A stretch of DNA of 59,668 nucleotides. It comes from a bacterium (GTDB lineage: Bacteria > SZUA-182 > DTGQ01). Positions within the stretch are counted from its first letter, which is position 1; the number at the start of each line of letters is the position of its first letter. Location: contig JBFLZW010000060.1 of NCBI GenBank assembly GCA_040755755.1, forward strand, positions 1-59,668, in the 5' to 3' direction. The notes under the pieces are model-generated. The model searched no databases. It was not told where the DNA came from and saw only the letters and a program-made list of their open reading frames with translations. Positions 1-7,910 of this stretch are shown here, piece after piece. The translations under genes and the position numbers were made by a program.

Positions 1-24
1 ATATGTTCTCATATTGTCGCTCAT
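1..24 (-). CDS. 5' end of an unidentified gene running off the left edge
   Basis: On the minus strand an AAAAAGGAG ribosome-binding site lies 6-7 nt before an ATG at 22-24. Only eight codons (MSDNMRTY) remain before the window ends. The gene cannot be identified. The start and its upstream region form one arm of an 18-bp inverted repeat with bases 61-78. Confidence 0.35.
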
Positions 25-78
25 GATATACTCCTTTTTAATTATTTTTTCAATTACTTAGAGTATATCATGAGCGAC
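16..78. repeat. 18-bp perfect inverted repeat with a 27-bp AT-rich spacer
   Basis: Bases 16-33 (GTCGCTCATGATATACTC) are the exact reverse complement of 61-78. The left arm includes the start codon and ribosome-binding site of the gene leaving the window. The right arm repeats that start on the plus strand but hits a stop after ATGAGCGACAGC. It may be a transposon end, a duplicated operator, or a hairpin; nothing in the window decides. Confidence 0.7.
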
Positions 79-143
79 AGCTAATGTGTTCTCAATCTAT
101 TTCTAAAAATGTGTCCGGTAGTGAGGATACTATTAAGGATACT

Positions 144-914
144 ATGATCAGACGATTTGTACGATTTTCGACCCAAAGTTATACCGGCTATGGCCTGCTG
201 GATGAAGGTGAAGAGAAAATAAGGGAGATAGAGGGCTCTCCATTCGGAGAGCACCTTGTGACCGACCGCTGGCACGATCAGAGCCAGGTCAGGATTTCGC
301 CACCCTGTCAGCCCTCCAAAATCGTAGCCGTAGGGCTTAATTACCGGGACCATGCCAGAGAGTTGAACCTGCCCGAACCGGATGAACCCCTGCTCTTTTT
401 GAAACCACCGAGTGCGGTCATCGGCCACGAAGGGACGATCATCATCCCCGCAATGTCTCAGCAGGTCGAATATGAAGGGGAATTGGCAATTGTCATCGGC
501 AAGCGGGCCGGGAGGGTCAAACCGGAAGATGCGGCTGACTATATTGCGGGCTATACGTGTGCCAATGATGTTACTGCCCGTGACTTACAGAAAAAAGATG
601 GTCAATGGACCAGGGCCAAATCCTTCGACACCTTTGCCAGCTTTGGTCCCTGCCTGGTCTCAGGGCTTGATGCGGATAATCTTGGCATTCGTACCTACCT
701 GAATGGCCAGCTCCGGCAGTCGTCACATACCAGTCAGTTGATTTTCTCTCCCGCTTTCCTGGTGAGCTTTATCTCCCGGATTATGACCCTGCTTCCGCAC
801 GATATAATCCTTACCGGCACCCCGGCCGGGGTAGGCGCTCTGCATCCGGGAGATGTGGTGGAGGTGGAAATCGAATGCCTGGGGAGGCTGAGAAACAAGG
901 TTATTACCGAATGA
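144..914 (+). CDS. fumarylacetoacetate hydrolase family protein
   Basis: A 256-aa protein of the FAH / 2-hydroxyhepta-2,4-diene-1,7-dioate isomerase family. These are Mg-dependent enzymes cleaving or isomerising acylpyruvate-type substrates. The metal-site and core motifs are visible: YRDHARE, KPPSAVIGHEG, VEYEGELAIVIGK, ANDVTARDLQ and LTGTPAGVG. Members of this length cover a short N-terminal segment plus the catalytic fold. I chose the ATG at 144 because AAGGA lies just upstream and homology-like sequence starts there; an ATG at 84 is possible. The stop is 15 nt before the next gene, so the two are probably co-transcribed. The substrate cannot be told from sequence. Confidence 0.93.
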   Translation: MIRRFVRFSTQSYTGYGLLDEGEEKIREIEGSPFGEHLVTDRWHDQSQVRISPPCQPSKIVAVGLNYRDHARELNLPEPDEPLLFLKPPSAVIGHEGTIIIPAMSQQVEYEGELAIVIGKRAGRVKPEDAADYIAGYTCANDVTARDLQKKDGQWTRAKSFDTFASFGPCLVSGLDADNLGIRTYLNGQLRQSSHTSQLIFSPAFLVSFISRIMTLLPHDIILTGTPAGVGALHPGDVVEVEIECLGRLRNKVITE

Positions 915-928
915 AAGGAGGAATCACC

Positions 929-1966
929 ATGAAACCGGATTTCACTCCAAACTGTCTGGCCACAGGTATCGGCAGTCTGCCCCATACTGAAGCTCAAGAG
1001 GCATGTGAGCTGGTTATTCAAAATTTGCCGGATATCCCCTTCTGGCCGCAGATGCCCAAAAGAAGCCCTAGGGAAAATATGTACTGGCAATACAGCGAGA
1101 ACCTGCCGGGTCTGACCTTCGAGGATGACCGGATGTTTATCCGTACGCCGGAGGATTTTTCCGCCATAGAGCGGTTTTATGAACATTTTCTGTCTGAAAA
1201 TCTCGATTTTTTCTCGATCAGCCAGCCCTATGCAGCCGGATTCTATAAGCTGCAGGAATATCAGGACCATCTTCGCACTGCCTGGGCGGTCAAAGGGCAG
1301 ATTACCGGGCCGATCAGCTACACTTTGCAGGTTACCGACGAAAACCGCAAGCCCCTGCTCTATAATGATGAGCTGAAAAGCATAGCGATCAAAAACCTCC
1401 TGCGCAAGGCAAACTGGCAGGAGAAAATTCTCCAAAAATTCAATCCCCGCACGATTATTTTTCTGGATGAACCCTACTTGACTGCGTTCGGATCAGCATT
1501 TACCAGTCTCAGCCTGGAGCAGGCCAGAGAATGCTTGGAGGAGGTCCTGCAGGGAATCGATTCTCGTACCGGCATTCATTGCTGTGGAAACACTGACTGG
1601 TCACTTCTTTTGGAGACTTCCATCGATATCCTCTCTTTTGATGCCTATGAGTATGCTCCTAACCTCCTGTTATACCAAAATCAGTTAAGGAAATTCCTGG
1701 ATCGCGGGGGAACCATTGCCTGGGGAATAGTGCCCACCAATGAGGATGCCCTCAAAACCGCTGCAGCCTCTGAGTTATTGGAAAAGCTGGAAAAAATCTG
1801 GCAGGATCTTGCCAGGCTGGGCATTGACCGGGAACAGCTTACCCGCACCGCCCTTATTACTCCAGCCTGCGGTCTGGGGACAGTGCACAAGGATATGGCA
1901 GCCAGGGCACTGACTCTGGCCAGGGATATTTCCCAAATGCTGAGGGGAAAATACCGGCTGGAGTAA
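929..1966 (+). CDS. MetE C-terminal / UROD-like methyltransferase family protein
   Basis: A 345-aa protein resembling the catalytic barrel of cobalamin-independent methionine synthase and the related uroporphyrinogen decarboxylase superfamily. Supporting motifs are an N-terminal TGIGSLPH, a mid-protein IFLDEPYL, a zinc-ligand-like IHCCGNTDW, and ITPACGLGTVHKD near the C-terminus (the second Cys ligand region). It lacks the N-terminal half of true MetE, so it may be a stand-alone methyltransferase using a corrinoid protein or another methyl donor. A strong AAAGGAGG ribosome-binding site sits before the ATG at 929. It is 15 nt behind the FAH-family gene. The methyl donor and acceptor are unknown. 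Confidence 0.85.
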   Translation: MKPDFTPNCLATGIGSLPHTEAQEACELVIQNLPDIPFWPQMPKRSPRENMYWQYSENLPGLTFEDDRMFIRTPEDFSAIERFYEHFLSENLDFFSISQPYAAGFYKLQEYQDHLRTAWAVKGQITGPISYTLQVTDENRKPLLYNDELKSIAIKNLLRKANWQEKILQKFNPRTIIFLDEPYLTAFGSAFTSLSLEQARECLEEVLQGIDSRTGIHCCGNTDWSLLLETSIDILSFDAYEYAPNLLLYQNQLRKFLDRGGTIAWGIVPTNEDALKTAAASELLEKLEKIWQDLARLGIDREQLTRTALITPACGLGTVHKDMAARALTLARDISQMLRGKYRLE

Positions 1967-2220
1967 GGCAACCGATGCATTTTGCCGGTATCCTTTTCAT
2001 CCCGATGCACCAAAATATATCAAAAATTCCGGCTTTTCTCCCTGCCAGCCGGGAGATGTTCAATTATCTCCAATAAAGTCAAGCTCATTTTCATGGTCTC
2101 TTCTGGCATCTATCTTGCTTTGCCTTAATCAATGGCAGAGCCGACTATTCCTATCTACAGATGCCTTTTCATCAATCAAGGTAAATAAGAACGATCCTAT
2201 TGGTCTGGAGGTGGCAAATC

Positions 2221-5200
2221 ATGAGTTTTGGCTGGAGAAGATCATGGATGAGCACTGGAGTGTTACTTTTGGGTATGATTTTGGGCAACCTGGTCCTCGC
2301 AGGGAGTGCCCGGGCTTTTCTTTCCCGGAAAAATGGGGAACCTCAGCGTAACTATACCTATTATATCCAAAGACCGGAAAGAGCCAGAGGAGAGGTAGCT
2401 CGATCAGTGACCAGAGAAGAGAGGAAACAGAGCTGGCAGGAGTTTGAGCGCAGGCAGGGAAAAGGCCGATGGCAGGCTCAATCCTGGAATACGGCAACCG
2501 GCATGCTTCACCGGGCCAGTCGAGTTACGAAGCCTGCACCGTATGAAGGGCTCTGGCGCAAACTCCTCGGGAGCGAGGATGAGCTGGTAGATGATGCCAT
2601 CCAGTTTGTGGAGGAGAATCCTGAGCTCTTTCAATTAGGAGCATCCGGTATCAGGCTTGCCAGAATGGCTGAAATGTCGGGGATTTGGTATCTGGATTTT
2701 CAGCAGGAATACCAGGACATTCCGGTTTATGGCAGCCGTATCTGGTTTCAATTTGACGACTCATACCGGCTCATCTCCTTCGGAGCGGATGCCTATCCCG
2801 GTATCAAGCTTGAGGCGAGGCCGCTGATCGATGAAGCTCAAGCCTGGGAAAGGGTCAGCCAGCATCTGGGAATAGATTCGCCGGGAACACCGGGGAGCGG
2901 ATACGAAGCGAGCCTCGTCATTCTGCCCGTCCGGTTCGGAGATGATCTGGAGTACTTTTTAGCCTGGATGGTGGATGTGAGCGGAGGTATATGGCGGTAT
3001 TTTGTGGATGCCCGCAATGGCCAGATCATCAGCCGCTATAACCGCTCCCGGGCAGTAGTATCCGGGACGATCAGAGCCAGAATTTTACCCCAGTTCTACG
3101 ATGATGCCCCCAGTGAAGTGGGATTGAGAGACCTGTATGTCTACCTGCTGGATAAGAATCAGGTATATAAGGCCCTCTTCGAGGATAACGATACAACTCC
3201 CGCCGGATGGAAAACGGAAGGGATGTGGGCCTATGGCCAGCCTGAACCACCGGCTGATTCATCCAATCTGATGACTACGGGACATGGCGGTCCTCTGGAC
3301 CCGGATTCAGGGTATACGGGGCTGAAGGTTTTTGGATATAATCTCAAGGGAGATTACACCAATTTGATGCGCCCTGCCTATCTGACTACTCCTGACATCA
3401 GTTTCACCAGGAACCCAAGATCTAAACTGGTCCTGCGGTTTTGGCGATGGCTGGGAGCATATAAAGAGTATTCTGAAGATGAAAATGGAAACCGTACCAG
3501 CTACGATCGCGCCTCGGTTGAAATTTCCGTGAATAACCGGATAACATGGGACACTATCTGGTCCAATGCCAGTGGGCAGATTGAAGATGCCTTCTATCAG
3601 AAATCCGCGGGAGTTGGCTGGAACCTCCAGACCTTTGATATTTCCCCTTTCATGAATGATGGCAACCAGATAAATATTCGCTGGGGCATAGGGCCGACCG
3701 ACAGTTCGGGAGTCTTTTGCGGCTGGAACATCGATGATGTGGAGGTCGTGGAAAGCCTCGTCAATCCAAATACTACTGCCAAAGGAACATTTAATACTGC
3801 CCCGGGTAACTATCAAACCGATCTCAATGGAAACTTCCAGTTTCCGGATGTCTGGCCGGGCAAAAATGCATTTCCCAACAAACTGGCCCTCACCGCCAAG
3901 CTGGCAGGGAAATACGTGGAGGTAAATAACGAAGACAGCTGGGATGCTATCTGGGTAGTCGAAGGAATTGATGACCTGGATTTCCAGGATCCCAATTACA
4001 CCCGCTTTGTCTGGAACCCGGAGGATCAGAACAACGGAATTCCCCCGGCCAGCCTTGATACCCCCAGTGTCTACTCACGCATCAGCAGCTACGGTGAGTT
4101 GAACGTTTACTACCACATCAACAGGCTCCTGCAATATATCAAGAAGCTTGACCCGAAATACGATGGCATGTGGCGGAATGGGAAAAAAGGCCCCGTAAGA
4201 GCGATCGTTGGATGGGGAGATTATTATACCAATGCCTTCTGGACTCCGGAAAACCGGATATACTTCGGAGAAGGAGATGGCAAGCTGGATGGATACCGTG
4301 ACTTCTCCCTGTTCTCCGATATTATTTACCATGAATATACTCATGCCATAACCGAAAGCTTCTACTCATTTTTCCAGCCTCATCCTGATGCTGCCCTGGG
4401 AACTACCAGCACGGATACAACGTCAACTCAGCCCCAATTGACCACCGAGCTTGATGCCATGCATGAAGCCTTTTCCGATTACTGGGCGGCTGCTATGACC
4501 GATGACCCCGATATCGGCAATGGCGGCTTCTGGATAGGACACGACTATGTACGGAGCCTGATTTACGACGATCCGAACGACCCTTACGACGATCCGAATG
4601 ATTATTTAAGATATCCGGAAGACTATGGTGATGATGCTTATGTCAACAGTCTGATTCTGTCTCAGGCCATGTGGGATGTCCGGAAAAAAATCGTGGAAGT
4701 GTACGGGGCAGAGCTTGGAGTAGAAAAAGCAAAAGAAACGGTGGACAATCTCTTTCACCGCGCCCGAATCAGCGGTTCGACGACCTTCGCCGATTACCTG
4801 CAGGATGTTATCACCCACGATAACCAGATTAACCAGGGGGAATATTCGTTCTTTATCAAGGAACTGTTCGGCAAACACGGCATCAGCAGAACCCCTCTTG
4901 CCCCCAGCAATCCCGTGGCTACAGTGAGTGACCGCGCAGTCCACCTGACCTGGGAAGCATCTCCTGACCCTGATGTTACAGGCTATCATGTCTATTACCG
5001 GACAGAGAACGATATCGAAACCACCAGGGAGGATCCCAGCGTCCAGAGAGATGCCGGGAATGTTACTTCTTTTACCGTTGACGGCCTGACCAATGAAACG
5101 ACCTATGTTCTCAAGGTCAAGTCATATAACGAGTATGGCACGGAGAGTGAATCTTCCGACTATGTCTATGCCACTCCCTATGATCCGGCAACACGGTCCT

Positions 5201-5268
5201 CGACTGTTACCGGAGGGGATAACAACGATGTCGGCATCTGCTTTATCACGGCCATCCGGCGGAGATAA
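2221..5268 (+). CDS. secreted gluzincin metalloprotease (thermolysin/fungalysin-like) with inserted domain and FnIII
   Basis: A 1015-aa exported protease. Residues 1-32 are a signal peptide. A fungalysin/thermolysin-type propeptide (FTP and PepSY-like) follows to about residue 280. A beta-rich jelly-roll-like domain resembling MAM or bacillopeptidase F modules is inserted at about 330-510. The catalytic zinc site is HEYTH at 704-708, with the third ligand in HEAFSDYW (Glu about 749), as in M4/M36 gluzincins. A fibronectin type III domain lies near 895-985, and the chain ends in GICFITAIRRR. The start at 2221 follows a GGAGGTGG site and begins the signal peptide. It most likely degrades extracellular protein for nutrition. 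Whether it is M4 or M36 is not settled by eye. Confidence 0.9.
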   Translation: MSFGWRRSWMSTGVLLLGMILGNLVLAGSARAFLSRKNGEPQRNYTYYIQRPERARGEVARSVTREERKQSWQEFERRQGKGRWQAQSWNTATGMLHRASRVTKPAPYEGLWRKLLGSEDELVDDAIQFVEENPELFQLGASGIRLARMAEMSGIWYLDFQQEYQDIPVYGSRIWFQFDDSYRLISFGADAYPGIKLEARPLIDEAQAWERVSQHLGIDSPGTPGSGYEASLVILPVRFGDDLEYFLAWMVDVSGGIWRYFVDARNGQIISRYNRSRAVVSGTIRARILPQFYDDAPSEVGLRDLYVYLLDKNQVYKALFEDNDTTPAGWKTEGMWAYGQPEPPADSSNLMTTGHGGPLDPDSGYTGLKVFGYNLKGDYTNLMRPAYLTTPDISFTRNPRSKLVLRFWRWLGAYKEYSEDENGNRTSYDRASVEISVNNRITWDTIWSNASGQIEDAFYQKSAGVGWNLQTFDISPFMNDGNQINIRWGIGPTDSSGVFCGWNIDDVEVVESLVNPNTTAKGTFNTAPGNYQTDLNGNFQFPDVWPGKNAFPNKLALTAKLAGKYVEVNNEDSWDAIWVVEGIDDLDFQDPNYTRFVWNPEDQNNGIPPASLDTPSVYSRISSYGELNVYYHINRLLQYIKKLDPKYDGMWRNGKKGPVRAIVGWGDYYTNAFWTPENRIYFGEGDGKLDGYRDFSLFSDIIYHEYTHAITESFYSFFQPHPDAALGTTSTDTTSTQPQLTTELDAMHEAFSDYWAAAMTDDPDIGNGGFWIGHDYVRSLIYDDPNDPYDDPNDYLRYPEDYGDDAYVNSLILSQAMWDVRKKIVEVYGAELGVEKAKETVDNLFHRARISGSTTFADYLQDVITHDNQINQGEYSFFIKELFGKHGISRTPLAPSNPVATVSDRAVHLTWEASPDPDVTGYHVYYRTENDIETTREDPSVQRDAGNVTSFTVDGLTNETTYVLKVKSYNEYGTESESSDYVYATPYDPATRSSTVTGGDNNDVGICFITAIRRR

Positions 5269-5293
5269 CCTCCCGTATCAATAGTCGAAACGA

Positions 5294-5357
5294 GGGAGGA
5301 CCTGGTGATCAGATGCAGGCTATCCGAAAATTATCTGATACAGGTCCTCTCCCTTTT
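5294..5357 (+). terminator. possible terminator after the secreted protease
   Basis: GGGAGGACCTG (5294-5304) pairs with CAGGTCCTCTCCC (5341-5353) with one bulge, followed by TTTT. The loop is long, about 36 nt, and the right arm lies inside the 3' end of the convergent phosphoribosyltransferase gene. It could therefore also be chance or a bidirectional structure. Confidence 0.4.
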
Positions 5358-5868
5358 GCCGGATTTCTTCCTCGGTAAGCCCCTTGAGCTCATGAGGGAA
5401 CACAACCCATCGATCGACCACTCTCAGATAAAAGTCGGGAACTATGTTTGTCTGGTTCTTGCACGGCTTGAAAAAGACGGTCGCCACTTTAATCCTGAGC
5501 TGTCTTTCCCCGGCCCTTTCCTGAATTGTCCGGATTACCGTGTCGAGGGTGCGGCCGGTATCGAAAATATCATCCACAATCAGGATCCTGTCACCATCCT
5601 TCATGAGCGTTAAGGCATGCTCCAACCCATCGATGTGCACTTCCCCCGGACATTCGATGCCCCGATAGGCATGCACCTTGATAACCGTATGGGCCAGATT
5701 CAGACCTTTAAAAGTCAAAAACTCATGAATGGCGATTCCCGGAGGGGTACCTCCTCTCCAGATTCCAATCAGCAGGTTCGGGGAAAAACCACTCTCATAA
5801 ATCTGCCGGGCCAGAGCGAATGAGTCAAGCAGCAGCCTGTTGGCATCGATAAAGTCTTTTTTGATCAT
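5320..5868 (-). CDS. purine-type phosphoribosyltransferase
   Basis: A 182-aa type I phosphoribosyltransferase. The PRPP-binding signature ILIVDDIFDTGRTL is clear near residues 95-108, and IGIWRGGTPPG is the PPi loop. The C-terminus (VDRWVVFPHELKG) resembles the hypoxanthine/xanthine-guanine phosphoribosyltransferase group (COG2236-like), which salvages purine bases into nucleotides. The base specificity is not readable. The ATG at 5868 follows AAAGGATC. It is convergent with the protease gene and appears monocistronic. Confidence 0.9.
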   Translation of the reverse strand: MIKKDFIDANRLLLDSFALARQIYESGFSPNLLIGIWRGGTPPGIAIHEFLTFKGLNLAHTVIKVHAYRGIECPGEVHIDGLEHALTLMKDGDRILIVDDIFDTGRTLDTVIRTIQERAGERQLRIKVATVFFKPCKNQTNIVPDFYLRVVDRWVVFPHELKGLTEEEIRQKGEDLYQIIFG

Positions 5869-5981
5869 CACAGATCCTTTCCTGGGAAAGTTTTTTAGAG
5901 TAACCTCAGCACTACTATTTTATGAGAGACGAAGAATTATTTCAAGGGGATAATTCAGGGGAGAGTTGATTGAAACGGTAA

Positions 5982-6009
5982 CAGGGATGGCTGGTTACAG
6001 CCATCCCTG
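5982..6009 (-). terminator. strong hairpin downstream of the Gly/Tyr-repeat gene GY1
   Basis: CAGGGATGGCTG (5982-5993), loop GTTA, and CAGCCATCCCTG (5998-6009) make a perfect 12-bp stem 23 nt beyond the stop of the minus-strand gene. T-rich sequence is stronger on the plus side (ATATTTTT), so the hairpin may work in both directions. Confidence 0.7.
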
Positions 6010-6032
6010 ATATTTTTAAAGATTACCGGAAG

Positions 6033-6905
6033 TTACAACCTGCCAACCGAAAATGTACCGGCGTCGGTTTTCAGGAAGAGCGGATCATGAATCAGGTAGG
6101 ATCCCTGAATGATTGCCGGCAAGGTCAAGGTTGCTGCACTGAAGGTGCAGGTCAGGGTCAGAGAATAGGTGACGAGGCTCAGCGGATCAAAGTAGTTGCC
6201 GCTGAGAGTGAAAGTTGGAGCATTGTTGGTGCCCGCCACATTGATAGCTACCGGAATCAGCTTATTGCTGAGCAGCCCGGCTGTGCCGGTAACGGAAACC
6301 GTCAGGATGTCATAAACAAGGTTCATAGTCATGACATTGGTGGTAGAGGTGAGTACGCTCGTCCAACTGCCATAATATATCCCCGTAGGATCAGGATAGA
6401 CGGGAACGGTAATAGTCACCGTGGGAGTAACCGCAACCGTGGTCGCAAGTGCAGGAAGGAGAAGACTTGTTCCTCCTCCTCCAGTGAGAAGGACATCCGC
6501 TGTCCTGCCCAGGGCTTCGGAGCCATTGCTCAAGTAATACCTTGTCAGATCATAGGGATAACCCAGTCCGCCAAGCCCATACAGACCGAGTCCGCCGTAC
6601 AAGCCGCCATACAATCCATAAAGCCCGTATAATCCCAGCCCGCCGAGTCCGTAAAGCCCATAAAGCCCAAGGCCGCCGTACAACCCACCGTAGAGACCGT
6701 ACATTCCGCCGAGACCGTACAAGCCGTACAGACCGCCATAACCATAGAGACTGCCGCCGTAGCCATAAAGGCCGGCACCATACAGCCCCCCATACAAGCC
6801 GCCGAACCCATAATAGGCATGAGCACTTCTCTGAGTCATAAAAATTGCCGTACCAGAAAGTAATAAAGCAATGACCAAAACCTTGAACCGAGACGAGCTA
6901 AACAT
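6033..6905 (-). CDS. exported Gly/Tyr-rich GLYG-repeat protein (GY1)
   Basis: A 290-aa protein with a signal peptide (about residues 1-30, cleaved near SAHA). It begins AYYG and then carries about 85 residues made almost only of G, L and Y in GLYG, GGLYG and GMYG units. After a short linker comes a Thr/Val/Leu-rich beta-like domain of about 170 residues. The same architecture, including a related C-terminal domain, recurs in the gene at 26011. I know of no assigned function. Aromatic/glycine repeats of this kind occur in structural, adhesive or self-assembling proteins (inference only). A GGGAGGA site precedes the ATG. It lies on the same strand as, and 262 nt downstream of, the Hsp70 operon, with its own likely terminator. 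Confidence 0.85.
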   Translation of the reverse strand: MFSSSRFKVLVIALLLSGTAIFMTQRSAHAYYGFGGLYGGLYGAGLYGYGGSLYGYGGLYGLYGLGGMYGLYGGLYGGLGLYGLYGLGGLGLYGLYGLYGGLYGGLGLYGLGGLGYPYDLTRYYLSNGSEALGRTADVLLTGGGGTSLLLPALATTVAVTPTVTITVPVYPDPTGIYYGSWTSVLTSTTNVMTMNLVYDILTVSVTGTAGLLSNKLIPVAINVAGTNNAPTFTLSGNYFDPLSLVTYSLTLTCTFSAATLTLPAIIQGSYLIHDPLFLKTDAGTFSVGRL

Positions 6906-7048
6906 AAATCAATCCTCCCTAACAAAAAAATTCCACTAACCTGTTTCCCCCCCTGAACCTGAGAAATACAAAATGTCGATGACGTTGCTGACTTGATAGA
7001 AGTGTCTAATTATTATTGACGGACCAGAGAGAGAAAAATTACTAAAAA

Positions 7049-7169
7049 AGAAGTCAGGAGTCAGAAGTCAGGAGTCAGAATAAATACTTCTGAATCCTGT
7101 CTTATAACTGCTTTTCACTGACCACTGACCGCTCTCTTCTGACTTCTGACTCCTGACTTCTGACTCCTT
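7049..7169. repeat. inverted GTCAGGAGTCAGAA repeat pair
   Basis: 7049-7080 holds two tandem units of the type AGTCAGGAGTCAGA. The reverse complement of the same units fills 7137-7169, giving a near-perfect stem of over 24 bp around a 56-nt centre that also holds ACTGACCACTGACC. The right arm starts directly at the grpE stop codon, so the structure may end transcription of the Hsp70 operon. Related copies lie at 10055-10120 and near 41617. Confidence 0.75.
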
Positions 7170-7635
7170 AATTATTTAAGACCGTAATCACTTCGGCAGG
7201 CCGGATGACCTCTCCGTCTTTCTTCCGGTACCCTTTTCGCAGTACCGAGAGAATCTCCTCGTTTTCTTTCCCCGGCAGGGCTTTGGTTTCTACCACCTTG
7301 CAGAGACCGAAAATGGCCTTATTATCCGGAAATTCAATTTGTTCTACCCCCCGTTGAGAGAGTATCCGCAATATCTTCCGGTAGACGGAGCGAAAACTTT
7401 GCATGGCCATCCGGGCGGACTTGTCCCACCCCTGTTCTTTTGCTTCAATGCTCTGAAATATATTTTCAAATGCATCGAGAACCTCGAAAAGTTCCAGGTA
7501 TAGTTCCTTTTCCCATTGCCGGTGATCATTCTGGAGAGAAGTAAAGGCAAAGGAAAGGTCAGCAATCTGCTTCTGAAATCCAATCAGCCTGCGGCGGATT
7601 AATTCCTTGGGTGTGTGCGGAGGAGTCGCTGTCAT
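7168..7635 (-). CDS. grpE: GrpE-like nucleotide exchange factor
   Basis: A 155-aa GrpE-family protein, the co-chaperone that exchanges ADP for ATP on Hsp70. The C-terminal beta-domain signature is present in EEILSVLRKGYRKKDGEVIR..AEVITV. Upstream helices (LELFEVLDAFENIFQSIEAKE, FRSVYRKILRILSQRGVEQIEF) match the four-helix dimerisation region. It lacks the longer acidic N-terminal tail of many GrpE proteins. It is the last gene of the operon, 8 nt after the J-like gene, and presumably serves the divergent Hsp70 encoded five genes upstream rather than a canonical DnaK. A second housekeeping grpE probably exists elsewhere, but that cannot be seen here. Confidence 0.85.
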   Translation of the reverse strand: MTATPPHTPKELIRRRLIGFQKQIADLSFAFTSLQNDHRQWEKELYLELFEVLDAFENIFQSIEAKEQGWDKSARMAMQSFRSVYRKILRILSQRGVEQIEFPDNKAIFGLCKVVETKALPGKENEEILSVLRKGYRKKDGEVIRPAEVITVLNN

Positions 7636-7643
7636 GAGCGCGG

Positions 7644-7910
7644 TTAGAACCTGTCAAAGGAATGAAGCAATTCGAGATCGTCAATGCTCAGGTGTTTTTC
7701 CGGCAATTTGACTTCCTGTGCCCATCGCTGGCTGTCCAGAAGGTAGATAAATGCCGCTACCCTTCGGGTTCTTGGATTCATCAGCTCTTTCTGGGCATCG
7801 GCGATTTGCCGGGTTGTATGATCTTTCCTCTGCAAGGCCAGAGTCACTGCCCGGATAATTTCCTGCTGGGTGGCGTCTGGGGTAATCTGCAGGATTCTAT
7901 ACGGATTCAT
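7644..7910 (-). CDS. small J-domain-like protein lacking HPD
   Basis: An 88-aa protein. Its N-terminal 55 residues follow the J-domain pattern: NPYRILQITPDATQQEIIRA matches helix I and the start of helix II, and a DAQKELMNPRTRR segment matches helices III-IV. The HPD tripeptide needed to stimulate Hsp70 ATPase is absent; KDH stands near its place. The start codon overlaps the stop of the TPR gene (TAATG), so translation is coupled. In this operon it probably contacts the Hsp70 or the TPR protein, either as a non-canonical co-chaperone or as an Hsp70-docking module. The J-like call is by eye and needs a structure prediction. Confidence 0.7.
   Translation of the reverse strand: MNPYRILQITPDATQQEIIRAVTLALQRKDHTTRQIADAQKELMNPRTRRVAAFIYLLDSQRWAQEVKLPEKHLSIDDLELLHSFDRF

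Noticed and set aside
734-1435. 233-codon open frame antisense to the MetE-like gene
   Set aside because: It overlaps two well-supported genes and has no recognisable family.
6542-6841. Arg/His-rich open frames opposite the GY1 repeat
   Set aside because: Antisense shadows of a low-complexity coding repeat; no start signals.
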